Assembly: GCF_000741165.1 (NCBI RefSeq) | Contig: NZ_JGYN01000023.1 | Location: 45,724-109,723, forward strand | DNA length: 64,000 nt | From: Bifidobacterium biavatii DSM 23969 | Lineage (GTDB): Bacteria > Actinomycetota > Actinomycetes > Actinomycetales > Bifidobacteriaceae | Direction of reading: 5' to 3' | Shown here: piece by piece, positions 7,172 to 16,584 of the stretch | Layout of the letters: each line of letters opens with the position of its first letter | Numbering within the stretch: position 1 is the stretch's first letter | Program-made: the position numbers and the translations under genes | The notes under the pieces: model-generated | Told to the model about the DNA's origin: nothing | What the model saw: the letters and a program-made list of their open reading frames with translations, nothing else | The model's database searches: none

Positions 7172-10100
7172 CTAGAAGAGTTCGACCTTCTGGATATAGA
7201 GCTGGTTGCCGGGCAGGCTGTCCATCGGCACCCACAGGATCAGATCCTGCGCGGTGACGACCTTGTCGAACTTGACCTCCGTGGTGCCGCCCTCGGCGAA
7301 CGAGAACTTCGCGACCTGCTCACCCTGCGTGGGGTCGCCGGTCGTGTTCGCGCGCACGTAGCCCGTGCCGCCGGACGAGTTGATCGTGATCGTCATGCGG
7401 TACACCTTGCTCGGCTGGCTCAGGTGTAGCGCGAACGCGAAGCCGCTCTGGCCGCCCGGGTTCGTCACGAAGTTCTGACTCGTGATGGTCAACGGCGTGG
7501 TGTTCTCGTACTTCGGCTCAGGCACCTTCTTCGCGTTCTTGTCGGCTGTGTTCTTGGTTGTGGACGAGCCGGACGACTTGTTGGAGGAAGACGACTTGTC
7601 CGAAGACGACGAGCCGGAAGACGAACCGGAAGACGAACCGGAAGACTTGTCCGAAGACCCAGAGCCAGACGAACCCGACCCGGAGGAATTCTCATCCGAG
7701 GATCCGGACTGCCCGTTGGTCGAGTTGCCGAACGGCACCTCGTCGATGTTCTGCTGCGACCACGGATCGGCCGAATTGGAGCTGCCGTTCGTGATGTTGC
7801 CCGTGCTGTCGTTGTTGAGCGCCTGCACGGCGAAATAGCCAGCCGCCGCAACCACGGCGATGCCGACCACGATGGCCACGATCTTGGTCGGCAGGCTGCC
7901 GAGCAGCGCCTCGTCGGACACGTCGTTGTCCTGCGATTCGATCTTGTAGATCTGATTCACGTACGGCACCTTGGCGGCCGCCGGCGGCAGGCTCGGCGGC
8001 TTGGGCGCGTTCACGGGCGGGATGATCATCGTCTTCTCGCCCTCTTCCTCGGCGCCCGCGTTCGGCACCGGCGCGACCGGGGTTGCGACCGGCTCGGCGT
8101 GCGGATGCGTCTGGATCGGCACGGTGGGCATTGACTGCGCGGCAGCGGCCGCGATCGGGTCGACGACCGGCGGCTGCACGGTGGTCGCCGCGTCGGCGAC
8201 GGCGCCGGAACCCACGCCGCCCGCAATGCCAGCCGCGGAGCCGGACGCGCCCGCAACGCCGGCATCGTCGTGATGCAGCTCGTGGCGGATGCTCGACACG
8301 TCCAGCGACATGGTCGTGTTGTTCACCGTCGACGACGACTGCGATCCGTCGAACGCGCGGAAGAAATCGCCGGCCAGCGGCGTCACGTCGACCACGTCGT
8401 CGGACGTGAGTGCGGACGCGTACTGCGGCATTTCCATAGCCAGCGGCGGCAGCGCCATGCGGCTGACCACGCTCGACGGCACGTCCATGATGTCGGCCGG
8501 GTCGACGTCGCGCAGCGGCGTGGTCGTGATCGTCTCCGCGCCTGCCACGCCGGGCAGCGCGATGTCGCGCTCGTGCAGCTTGCTGAGCGGCGTCCACGGG
8601 CCGAGCAGCGCGTCGATTTCGGCCAGCGACGACATCGGCAGGTCGCGGTCCTCGCTGCCATAGCGCAGGCCGAGGCCGCGCTTGCAGATCAGCTTGAACT
8701 CGCCCGGCACGTCGTCGCCGATGCGGTTCAGGTCGAACACGGTGTCGGCCGAGGACGGCGTGCGCGTGAGCAGCGCGTACAGGACGGCCGCGAGCTGGCG
8801 TACGGCAAGACTTTCCTCGCCGAGTTTCAGCCCGTCTGCGCCGGACAGGTCGGCGATCATCGAGCTGACCGGAATGTCGGCGAGTTGGATGCCGGTTGCG
8901 CTGATGCGCACGGTGTCGGTCGAGATGGCGTCGTGGCCGAGTCCCTGCGACAGCAGCATGCCGATGGCGCTCGCCAGTTCGCCCATGATCGAGCGGATCG
9001 CGTCGTAGCTGAGGATGTGTCCGGCCGGGCCGCGCAGGTATTCGGTGAGCGACAGGCCGGCGTCGAGCTGGGTGATCACGATGGCGATGTGCTCGTCGTG
9101 CTGCAGCTGGAGCACCTGCGTAAAGCGCGGGTCGCGCATGAGCGCGAGGGACGCCGCGGACGCGTTGACCTGGGAGAGCACGCTCGAATCGGTGACGATG
9201 AACAGCTGGCAGTCGCGCGTGAGCACGCGGTCGCTGGCCCGCCATGCCAGCAGGCCCGGGGCCTCGCGCAGCTGCGACACCAGCGTGTAGCGGTTGATGA
9301 TGGTATCTCCCAGCTGAGGCTTCATGTTTGCTCCGTTTGTTCCGTGTGCGTTGTGACGCGACGGTTGATGTAACGATGGTGATTGCGCCGATCGCGGCCG
9401 TACGGCCGCCGGCGTCGGTGCCATTCTAGTCGTCGGTGTAGTCGAGGGTGAAGGGATGGCTGCAGCTTCCGGCCGGGCCGCGGACGTCGCGTTTCGCGCC
9501 GATCGCACGGGATTCTGTGCGCGATTCCGCGCGTGGTCCTGTGCGGGCGGCGCCGGCGGTTCGGATGGTACGTGCGGGACGCCGGTAGCGGCCTTGGCGG
9601 GGTTATCCGTGCTGCTGCCCGCGCCGTTCGCGACCGCAGTGGCCGCAGTGGTCGCGTCGGCCGCGCCGCGACGCGTCACACGCGCGAGCAGCGGGCGGAC
9701 CAGATCGATGAGTTCGCGCGAACGCAGCAGCCACAGCACGATCAGATACGTGGCCGTGATCGTGATCGTCAGCAGCACGCACGCGCCCACCGCCTGCAGC
9801 CAGTTCATGCTCATGGCGTCCGCCATCGTGGGCGTATGGCCGCCGTTCGCCGCTGCCGCGTCGCGCGACCGCGCTTCGGCCGCGTCCGAGCTCGTCCAAA
9901 TACCCAGCAGCGCGTACACCGGACCGCGCGCGAACAGGCCGAGCACGGTCGCCGCGCCGCCGGCAAGAATCGCCTTGCCGTATGCGGCGGCGATGCGACG
10001 CCCGTCCAGCCGGCCCTCGAACCTGCGCCGCAATGACGGGATCAGGAACGGGAACGCGAGCAGATGGCCGGCCGCCGAACCGATGCCGACCATCGTGATC

Positions 10101-11398
10101 CAGTCGGTCGGCGACGTGAACGCCGCGCCGCCAAGCACCAGCGCGACGAAAATCACGTTGAACAGCAGCATGAACATGAACGGCGTGCGGCCGTCCTCGA
10201 ACGCGTAGAACGTGCGCTGGATGATCAGATACGCGCTGGAAACCGGCAGGCCGAGGCCGAGCATCGTCAGCGGCGTGGCGATCAGCATCGCCTCCTTCAC
10301 GCTCACCGACGGCAGCAGCGCGACAATGATCGGCACCGGCAGCACGATGAACGCAACCGTGAAGAACACCATGAGCACGCCCACGCTGCGCAGCGACTGG
10401 CTGAGCGTTTCGCGCGCGTCCGCGATGTCGTGTTCGGCGATTGCGCGCGAGATCTTCGGGAACAGGGCAGTCGCCACGGACACGGCGATCAGCGAATACG
10501 GCAGCATGTACAGCGTGAGCGCGTTCTGATACGTCGCGTTGCCGGCCACGTCGAGCATGTTCATGCCGAGTTCCGTGCGCGCGCGATCCGGCGCGGACGT
10601 GGTGATGTTCGTTGTGATGATGTTGACCAACTGGTCGAGTACGACGATGCCGACGCTCCAGCCGGCCACCGAACCCATCGACTTCAGGCCGATGCCGGAC
10701 AGGCCCCAGCGCGGCCGGTAGCAGATGCCGCAGCGCGTGAGCGGCAGGAACAGGATCAGCGCCTGAAACGCGACGCCGAGCGTCCACGTGCCGGCCGTGA
10801 GCGCCAGCTTGCCGCCCGTCCAGAAACCGACCGGCTGTTCGGTGGAACGGCCGAACAGCACGATGAACGCGGTGAAGCCCGCGCAGCTGATCAGGTTCGC
10901 GCCCACCGACGACCATGCGTACGTGCCGAAATGGTCCTTGGCGGCGAGGATCTGGCCGAGCACCGTATATAGCCCGTAGAAGAAGATCTGCGGCATGCAC
11001 CACAGCGTGAACGCGTTCGTGAGCGCCAGCATCTCCGGTGTGCCGCGCACGTACAGCATGGTCAGCAGCGGGGTTGCGGCGGCCATGAGCAGCGTGATGC
11101 CGCCCAGCAGCGCGATCGCTAGCGTGATGAGCTTGTTGAGCCGCTCTTCGGCGTCCTTCTGCTGCAGCGTGCGCACGATCTGCGGCACGAGCACCGCGTT
11201 GAAAATGCCGCCCGACACGAGCGTGAACACGGCCTGCGGGATCATCGCGCCGGCCTGATAGGCGTTCGCCGCCATGCCGGTCGTGCCGAGCGCTGCGGCG
11301 AGCAGGATCGTGCGGACCTGCCCGGTTACGCGCGAGGCCGCCGTGCCGGCGGCCATGATCATCGAATTGCGGCCGAGGGAGGAACTGCTGGAACTCAT
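7172..11398 (-). CDS. murJ: MurJ lipid II flippase fused to a pseudokinase and extracellular C-terminal domain
   Basis: MurJ moves lipid II across the membrane for peptidoglycan synthesis. Residues 1 to about 560 are a multi-pass MurJ/MviN membrane domain. A proline/alanine-rich linker follows. From about residue 692 (MKPQLGDTIINRYTLVSQL) there is a kinase-like domain that lacks an HRD-K-N catalytic loop (LGHDAISTDTV at that place). A single membrane segment is at about 1171-1195 (AIVVGIAVVAAAGYFAVQAL), then a Ser/Gly-rich linker, then an external beta-rich domain from about 1300. Total 1408 residues, longer than the roughly 1180-residue mycobacterial fusion. The ATG at 11398 overlaps the upstream stop codon as ATGA. 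In Mycobacterium the phosphorylated pseudokinase recruits FhaA; that role is inferred here. Confidence 0.93.
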   Translation of the reverse strand: MSSSSSSLGRNSMIMAAGTAASRVTGQVRTILLAAALGTTGMAANAYQAGAMIPQAVFTLVSGGIFNAVLVPQIVRTLQQKDAEERLNKLITLAIALLGGITLLMAAATPLLTMLYVRGTPEMLALTNAFTLWCMPQIFFYGLYTVLGQILAAKDHFGTYAWSSVGANLISCAGFTAFIVLFGRSTEQPVGFWTGGKLALTAGTWTLGVAFQALILFLPLTRCGICYRPRWGLSGIGLKSMGSVAGWSVGIVVLDQLVNIITTNITTSAPDRARTELGMNMLDVAGNATYQNALTLYMLPYSLIAVSVATALFPKISRAIAEHDIADARETLSQSLRSVGVLMVFFTVAFIVLPVPIIVALLPSVSVKEAMLIATPLTMLGLGLPVSSAYLIIQRTFYAFEDGRTPFMFMLLFNVIFVALVLGGAAFTSPTDWITMVGIGSAAGHLLAFPFLIPSLRRRFEGRLDGRRIAAAYGKAILAGGAATVLGLFARGPVYALLGIWTSSDAAEARSRDAAAANGGHTPTMADAMSMNWLQAVGACVLLTITITATYLIVLWLLRSRELIDLVRPLLARVTRRGAADATTAATAVANGAGSSTDNPAKAATGVPHVPSEPPAPPAQDHARNRAQNPVRSARNATSAARPEAAAIPSPSTTPTTRMAPTPAAVRPRSAQSPSLHQPSRHNAHGTNGANMKPQLGDTIINRYTLVSQLREAPGLLAWRASDRVLTRDCQLFIVTDSSVLSQVNASAASLALMRDPRFTQVLQLQHDEHIAIVITQLDAGLSLTEYLRGPAGHILSYDAIRSIMGELASAIGMLLSQGLGHDAISTDTVRISATGIQLADIPVSSMIADLSGADGLKLGEESLAVRQLAAVLYALLTRTPSSADTVFDLNRIGDDVPGEFKLICKRGLGLRYGSEDRDLPMSSLAEIDALLGPWTPLSKLHERDIALPGVAGAETITTTPLRDVDPADIMDVPSSVVSRMALPPLAMEMPQYASALTSDDVVDVTPLAGDFFRAFDGSQSSSTVNNTTMSLDVSSIRHELHHDDAGVAGASGSAAGIAGGVGSGAVADAATTVQPPVVDPIAAAAAQSMPTVPIQTHPHAEPVATPVAPVPNAGAEEEGEKTMIIPPVNAPKPPSLPPAAAKVPYVNQIYKIESQDNDVSDEALLGSLPTKIVAIVVGIAVVAAAGYFAVQALNNDSTGNITNGSSNSADPWSQQNIDEVPFGNSTNGQSGSSDENSSGSGSSGSGSSDKSSGSSSGSSSGSSSSDKSSSSNKSSGSSTTKNTADKNAKKVPEPKYENTTPLTITSQNFVTNPGGQSGFAFALHLSQPSKVYRMTITINSSGGTGYVRANTTGDPTQGEQVAKFSFAEGGTTEVKFDKVVTAQDLILWVPMDSLPGNQLYIQKVELF

Positions 11399-13488
11399 TC
11401 GTCGGGATCTTTCTTGCGATGGAATTGACGCCACAGGCCAAGCAGGCCGAGCACGACTGCAAAGCCGATGATCACAAAGCCGCTCATGTCGTTGATCTGT
11501 AGCACGCTGGTGATCCGCTTCGTCTGCGGCTCGCCAAACGCCTGGCCGTTGCGGTCCTGCAGCGCGATCGTCGCGTTCGCCGAACCGGACGTGGACACGC
11601 GGATCGAGAACGTGACCTGCGCTTCGGAACGCGCCGGAATCTCGGTTTCCGCATTGCGTGACGTGACGATCTCCATCGAATCGGTGATCGACGAGATCTT
11701 CACGCGCACCGCGTACGGCAGCGCATTACTCAGCGTGACCGGCATCTTCGCCGTCTCACTCACCACCGTCAACGACTCGGACGGGGTGATCGTCACGCCG
11801 CCGAGCAGGCGCGCGGCCAGCTTTGCTGCGCCATCCGTCATGCGCTTCACCACCGCCTTGTCGCCGGACATCGCGTGCAGTGCGAGCGTCGACTGTGCGG
11901 CCAGCAGCTGGTTGCTCCACTGCGTCGACTTGCCGTCGGCGACCAGCACGGACGAGACGAAGCGGCTGATCTGGTCGCGGTCGGACGCGAGCGTCGACAG
12001 TGTGCCGGTTAGCGCGCTCGACTGCGCGTCGGTCAGCGTCGCCGTATCGTCTACCATGCCGAGCGCGTCGTCGCCGGACGCGAACGCGTCGACCTTGCTC
12101 AGCGTCGACAGGTTGGTCAGTTTCAGCCACGACGCGCTTTCGGCCGCGCTCATCAGCGCGTCGACCATCGCGCCGCTCGCGTTCGCGTTCATGCACACCA
12201 GCAGGCTGCGCGTCGTGTACGGCTGCTCCATCTGGTAGAACGCGCTCTGCGCGACGAAACGTGCGATGCGGCCCGCCATGCTCTGCTCAGCATCGGCCGA
12301 ATCGCTTGTCGCCTTGCCCTGCGCGAGCCGGCTGAGCACGCGCTGCTGCGTGAGCACGGTCACGTCGCCCGCGTCCGTGGGCACGACGATCTTGCCCGTG
12401 TGCACGGTCGAATCGTCGCTGTTGTCGAACTCGTGGTTCGCGATCACAATCGAATAGCCCTGCCGCTTCGCCTCCGTGAGCGACGCCAGCGACCAGTTCG
12501 CCTTGCCCTGCCACGCAACCACGCTGGTCGACGCCTGCTGGTCGCCCAGCGCCGAACGGTAATCGGCCAGCGCCGCGTCCGCGTTCCAGGCGGAACTTGT
12601 CACGCCGGCGGCCTCGTACGCGCCGGCGTTGTCCGAACCGTACGCGGACATGTCGAACCCGGACGGCTGCATCACGCCGCTCACCTGCGTGGGCAGGTCC
12701 ATTGCGGCCAGCATCGTCGGATCGGCAATGATCTGCAGCGCCGGGTGCTTCGCCAGCAGCTGCTGGTACACGCGGTCCGCCTTTGCCTCCTCGCCCAGCG
12801 TGACGATGGTCGCGGCGCTCGTCGAGCTCGTCAGCGAACCGCTTGCCAGCGACTCGAACGCGGTGTCGCTGACCTGCCATGCGCTTGAACGCAGCGGCAT
12901 GGCGATGGTCAGGTTGAGCGCGGGCGTGTTGATCGTGTTCAGGCCGTCCGACGATCGGGTGAGGAAGCTGTGCGTCTGCGCCCGCAGTTCGTCGCCGCTG
13001 ACGTAGCTGACGCGGATCGGCTTGGGACCCCACGTCGCGATGCGCTCGAGCGATTCCTTGCTTGCGGAGACGGTCACGGCCGTGGACGCGCCCGGCGTGA
13101 GCGCGGGCACGGCGACGCTACCCAGATCGTCCATCATGGGGATGTTCGCGTCGCCCTGCGACCATTCCTGCATGTCGGTGCGCGAGTTGAAGATGTAGCC
13201 GAGATTCGCGGACAGGTCGAGCGTGCCTGCGGGCAGCGCGTCCTGGGAACCGTTGGAAACGGTGGCTTTGAGCTGGTAGCCGGATGTTGCGGTGACGACC
13301 GCGGTGACCGCGTCGATGGCGATCGTGATGCCAGTGCCGGCGTTTGCGTCGTCGCCCGTTTCGTCGGCGGACGCCTGCGCCGGCCATGCGACGACCGCCG
13401 CGCACATCGCCACGGCGAGCGCCAAGGCTAGCAGTGCGCGCAGTGTCTTGGTGATTCGCGCGGTTGCGCGCGCTGCGGTGGGGTTCAC
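11395..13488 (-). CDS. DUF6049 family secreted, membrane-anchored protein
   Basis: An exported protein of 697 residues encoded between the Nudix and murJ genes, as in Mycobacterium (Rv3908-Rv3909-Rv3910). It has an N-terminal signal peptide (LRALLALALAVAMCAAVVAWP), a large external region, and a single C-terminal membrane helix (VIIGFAVVLGLLGLW) followed by a short basic tail, so most of it faces the cell wall. Molecular function is unknown; conserved linkage and translational coupling to murJ suggest a role in envelope assembly. The GTG start at 13488 is one base after the Nudix stop, and the stop codon overlaps the murJ start as ATGA, so the three genes form one tightly coupled operon. Confidence 0.85.
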   Translation of the reverse strand: MNPTAARATARITKTLRALLALALAVAMCAAVVAWPAQASADETGDDANAGTGITIAIDAVTAVVTATSGYQLKATVSNGSQDALPAGTLDLSANLGYIFNSRTDMQEWSQGDANIPMMDDLGSVAVPALTPGASTAVTVSASKESLERIATWGPKPIRVSYVSGDELRAQTHSFLTRSSDGLNTINTPALNLTIAMPLRSSAWQVSDTAFESLASGSLTSSTSAATIVTLGEEAKADRVYQQLLAKHPALQIIADPTMLAAMDLPTQVSGVMQPSGFDMSAYGSDNAGAYEAAGVTSSAWNADAALADYRSALGDQQASTSVVAWQGKANWSLASLTEAKRQGYSIVIANHEFDNSDDSTVHTGKIVVPTDAGDVTVLTQQRVLSRLAQGKATSDSADAEQSMAGRIARFVAQSAFYQMEQPYTTRSLLVCMNANASGAMVDALMSAAESASWLKLTNLSTLSKVDAFASGDDALGMVDDTATLTDAQSSALTGTLSTLASDRDQISRFVSSVLVADGKSTQWSNQLLAAQSTLALHAMSGDKAVVKRMTDGAAKLAARLLGGVTITPSESLTVVSETAKMPVTLSNALPYAVRVKISSITDSMEIVTSRNAETEIPARSEAQVTFSIRVSTSGSANATIALQDRNGQAFGEPQTKRITSVLQINDMSGFVIIGFAVVLGLLGLWRQFHRKKDPDE

Positions 13489-13489
13489 G

Positions 13490-14221
13490 TCAAGCCTGCC
13501 TGTTCAGTTTCTTGGCATACAGCCATGCGATCTTGCGTTCATTAGGATAGCTGAGCACGCCGTCCAAATCTTCGAAGTCCACCCAGATCGCGTCTTCGGC
13601 CTCATGGTCCGGGTCGCCGTCCACGCTCAGTTCGCCGCCCACCTGGCGCAGCGCGAAATGGTGCACGAGCTTGTGCACGCGCTGGCTTGTACCGGTGAAC
13701 CAGTAGTCGATGGTCGCGATCGAATCGACCACTTCGCCCAGAATGCCGGTTTCCTCGTGGACTTCGCGCACGGCGGTCTGCTGCGGCGTCTCGCCTTTTT
13801 CGATGTGACCCTTCGGCAGACACCATTCGAGGTGTCCGCTGCGCGAATGGCGCGCGATGATCGCCACGCGGCCGTGTCGGTCGAACACGAGGCCGCCGGC
13901 GGAATACTCGCGCACGACGGGCAGTTCCTGCGCGTCGAGCGATGCGAACGTGGTTGGGCCGTCCAGCGCGCGGCGAGGCGGCATGTTCGCGGGTGAGGGG
14001 CGGCGGGGGTGTGACGGTTCCGCGATAGCCGGCCGCTGTTCCGCCGGCGTGATTGCGCGGATCGTGGTTGCGGTGAGCGTCGCGATGCCGTCGGATTCCT
14101 GTTCCGACAGCTGTGCCGAGGACTCCGACGTGTACATCAGTTCGTCCGGCGCCAGCGGATTTTGGGTACGACGACGCGACGCATGGTCGAGCATGCGTGC
14201 GAGGTCCGCTGGCGTAATCAT
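13490..14221 (-). CDS. Nudix hydrolase (MutT4-like)
   Basis: A Nudix-fold pyrophosphohydrolase. The complete Nudix box is present in GHIEKGETPQQTAVREVHEE followed by TGI, with all catalytic glutamates in place. An N-terminal region of about 110 residues, rich in Pro/Arg/Ala, precedes the domain. The ATG at 14221 is chosen because AAGGTGG lies five bases upstream; an in-frame ATG at 14239 is possible but has no clear ribosome site. The position directly before DUF6049 and murJ and divergent from pcnA matches Rv3908 (MutT4) of Mycobacterium. The substrate cannot be deduced from sequence alone. Confidence 0.88.
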   Translation of the reverse strand: MITPADLARMLDHASRRRTQNPLAPDELMYTSESSAQLSEQESDGIATLTATTIRAITPAEQRPAIAEPSHPRRPSPANMPPRRALDGPTTFASLDAQELPVVREYSAGGLVFDRHGRVAIIARHSRSGHLEWCLPKGHIEKGETPQQTAVREVHEETGILGEVVDSIATIDYWFTGTSQRVHKLVHHFALRQVGGELSVDGDPDHEAEDAIWVDFEDLDGVLSYPNERKIAWLYAKKLNRQA

Positions 14222-14303
14222 GGTAACCACCTTACTCATACTTTGCGCTGGTGGGGTAACGCTATGCTGATAAGAGCAAAAGTTTCCTTGAGACCTGAAG
14301 AGG

Positions 14304-15722
14304 GTGAGCGTGAATTTCGAAGTCTGGCCGGAGGCCATTGAGCTGGGTCGTTTGTTCGCCGAACAGGGTTACGAGCTGGCGTTGGTGGGAGGTCCGGTGC
14401 GCGACCTGCTGCTGCACCGCAAGTCGCATGACCTTGATTTCTGTTCGTCGGCGCGGCCCGAGCAGTTCGAGCCGATCCTGCGCAGGTGGGGTCGCGACGG
14501 CTTCTGGGACATGGGACGCAAGTTCGGCACGCTCGGCGCGATGCGCCGGCGCGAGGACGGCACCGAAGTCAAGGTCGAGATCACCACATACCGGTCGGAC
14601 GTCTACGATCCGGACTCGCGCAAGCCGGAAGTCAGCTACGGCGACACGTTGGAGGGCGATCTGTCCCGCCGCGACTTCACCGTCAACGCGATGGCGCTGC
14701 GCGTCCCGCAGCTCGAATTCGTCGACCCGTTCGGCGGCGCGAACGATCTCGCCAAGGGAGTCCTGCGCACGCCGGTCGACCCGCGTCAGTCGTTCGATGA
14801 CGACCCGCTGCGCATGATGCGCGCCGTGCGGTTCGTCGCGCAGCTCGGCTTCTCGATCGAACCGGAAACGGCCGAGGCGATCACCGACATGGTCGACCGC
14901 ATCGAGATCGTCTCCGCCGAACGCGTGCGCGACGAACTCGTCAAAATGCTGCTGTCCGACCGTCCGCGCGCCGGCATCGAAGCGCTCGTCGACTCCGGCC
15001 TCGCGGACATCGTGTTCCCGGAAATCCCCGCGCTGCAGCTGGAAATCGACGAACACCACCGTCACAAGGACGTCTTCGAGCACACGATGATCGTGCTCGA
15101 CCGCGCGGTCGCGCTCGAAACCGACGACGACGGCCCTGTGCCGCGGCCGGACCTGACGCTGCGTCTCGCCGCGCTCATGCACGACATCGGCAAGCCGAAA
15201 ACACGCAAGTTCGAGCCGGGCGGCAAGGTCAGCTTCCACCACCACGACGCGGTCGGCGCGAAGATGACGCGCAAGCGGCTCAAGGCACTGCACTTCGACC
15301 ACCACGTCATCGAGGACGTGAGCGAGCTCGTGAACCTGCACCTGCGCTTCCACGGCTACGTGGACGAGCCGTGGACCGACTCCGCGGTGCGCCGCTATGT
15401 CAAGGACGCCGGTCCGCTGTACGAGCGGCTCAACCGCCTGACGCGCGCCGACGCGACCACGCAGAACAAGCGCAAGGCGATGGTGTTCTCGTCCGCGATG
15501 GACGAGATGGAGGAGCGCGTGCGCGAGCTCAAGAAGAAGGAGGACTTCGACGCGATCCGCCCGGACGTGGACGGCAACGAGATCATGTCGCTGCTCGGCC
15601 TTGAACCCGGCCCGATGGTCGGTCGCGCGTACAAGCACATGCTCGAATACCGCCTCGATAACGGTCCCGTCGACCACGACGTTGCCGTCGCCGAGCTCAA
15701 GCGCTGGTACGCCGAACTGTAG
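14304..15722 (+). CDS. cca: CCA-adding tRNA nucleotidyltransferase / poly(A) polymerase family
   Basis: This enzyme adds or repairs the CCA end of tRNAs. The nucleotidyltransferase head shows LVGGPVRDLLL and DLDFCSSARPE, with the metal-binding DxD replaced by the family form DLD. SRRDFTVNAMAL is the second conserved block. An HD phosphohydrolase domain is visible as RLAALMHDIGKPKTR and the HHHDAVGA segment, so this is an HD-containing actinobacterial enzyme of normal length (472 residues). The GTG at 14304 follows GAAGAGG. The window's own tRNA-Thr gene lacks an encoded CCA, consistent with a need for this enzyme. It is often annotated pcnA. Confidence 0.93.
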   Translation: MSVNFEVWPEAIELGRLFAEQGYELALVGGPVRDLLLHRKSHDLDFCSSARPEQFEPILRRWGRDGFWDMGRKFGTLGAMRRREDGTEVKVEITTYRSDVYDPDSRKPEVSYGDTLEGDLSRRDFTVNAMALRVPQLEFVDPFGGANDLAKGVLRTPVDPRQSFDDDPLRMMRAVRFVAQLGFSIEPETAEAITDMVDRIEIVSAERVRDELVKMLLSDRPRAGIEALVDSGLADIVFPEIPALQLEIDEHHRHKDVFEHTMIVLDRAVALETDDDGPVPRPDLTLRLAALMHDIGKPKTRKFEPGGKVSFHHHDAVGAKMTRKRLKALHFDHHVIEDVSELVNLHLRFHGYVDEPWTDSAVRRYVKDAGPLYERLNRLTRADATTQNKRKAMVFSSAMDEMEERVRELKKKEDFDAIRPDVDGNEIMSLLGLEPGPMVGRAYKHMLEYRLDNGPVDHDVAVAELKRWYAEL

Positions 15723-15743
15723 CCTGCGGAATTTCGCGGCGCG

Positions 15744-15790
15744 AACGAACGATGCCCGCTCCCTGTTCGGGGGAGCGGGCATCGTTCGTT
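15744..15790. terminator. Bidirectional hairpin between cca and the LytR_C gene
   Basis: A 20-bp near-perfect stem (AACGAACGATGCCCGCTCCC and its complement) with a short loop lies between two convergent genes. The plus-strand side is followed by GTTGTTGCTGTT, only weakly T-rich. It probably ends transcription from both directions. Confidence 0.75.
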
Positions 15791-15816
15791 GTTGCTGTTC
15801 CTGCCGGTAGCGCAGC

Positions 15817-16527
15817 CTACTGCTGGGTCGTCGTGGCGGAGGTTTGGGCCGGTTCCACGGCGGTGTGGATAAGCGCCTTGGGCAGGTTGGTCATCTTGTC
15901 GGCGGCGACGCAGCCGGAGATGCTCTCGATCGTGTCGCCGGTGGCTGGCAGCGCATCCTTGGCGGTCAGGTCGTTGAACGTGGCTCCGAGCACGACCGTG
16001 ACGAGCATGTCGCTGCGGTCGTCCATGATCATCACCGCGTCGGTGAAGTTCGCGTTCACCGTGTACGCCTGCGCGATCGCGTTCTTGCCGAAGTAGATCA
16101 CGGTGCGCTGGATGCTGCTGTCGACGATCGTGTCGCCGTTCTTGTCGAGGACTTCCTTGCCGTCCTTCTGCTTGGTGAGCGTGCCCGCGTCCTGCATGAC
16201 GAACCCGCGGTTCGACAGCGCGTCGGTGACCGCGCCGGCAAAGCCCAGATGGTCGGTGCCGTTCTCCACCTGCACGGTGATGGTGTTGTAGGCCGGATAC
16301 TTCGCCGGCTTGCCGTCGGATCCGTTCGGCACGCACGGCGCGGTCACGCCGTAATTGGGCTGCACGGCCGCCGTCTCGGGAATGCCGAGCCCGAACAGGT
16401 GGAAGTAGAACAGCAGCGACACCACCAGCGCCGCGGCCAGCAGCACGAAGGTGACGGAAAACACCTTGACCTGACGCCGGCGCATGTAGGCCTTGCGGGC
16501 CTGCCGCTCGTCGTATAGCTCACTCAT
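15817..16527 (-). CDS. LytR C-terminal domain (LytR_C) membrane protein
   Basis: A 236-residue protein with a short basic cytoplasmic N-terminus (RQARKAYMRRRQVK), one membrane helix (VFSVTFVLLAAALVVSLLF), and an extracellular region whose second half (ITVQVENGTDHLGFAGAVTD through VTVVLGATFNDL) fits the LytR_C domain. This domain is found at the end of many LytR-CpsA-Psr ligases; here it stands alone without the catalytic part, so a cell-wall binding or accessory role is likely. The ATG at 16527 has GGAGGAG five bases upstream. It lies 57 bases after ispE on the same strand and may be the last gene of that transcript. Confidence 0.78.
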   Translation of the reverse strand: MSELYDERQARKAYMRRRQVKVFSVTFVLLAAALVVSLLFYFHLFGLGIPETAAVQPNYGVTAPCVPNGSDGKPAKYPAYNTITVQVENGTDHLGFAGAVTDALSNRGFVMQDAGTLTKQKDGKEVLDKNGDTIVDSSIQRTVIYFGKNAIAQAYTVNANFTDAVMIMDDRSDMLVTVVLGATFNDLTAKDALPATGDTIESISGCVAADKMTNLPKALIHTAVEPAQTSATTTQQ

Positions 16528-16584
16528 GACCCGCTCCTCCGGTGTTTGATTGGTTCAGGCGTTTCGATTGTTTCAACCTTAGCT

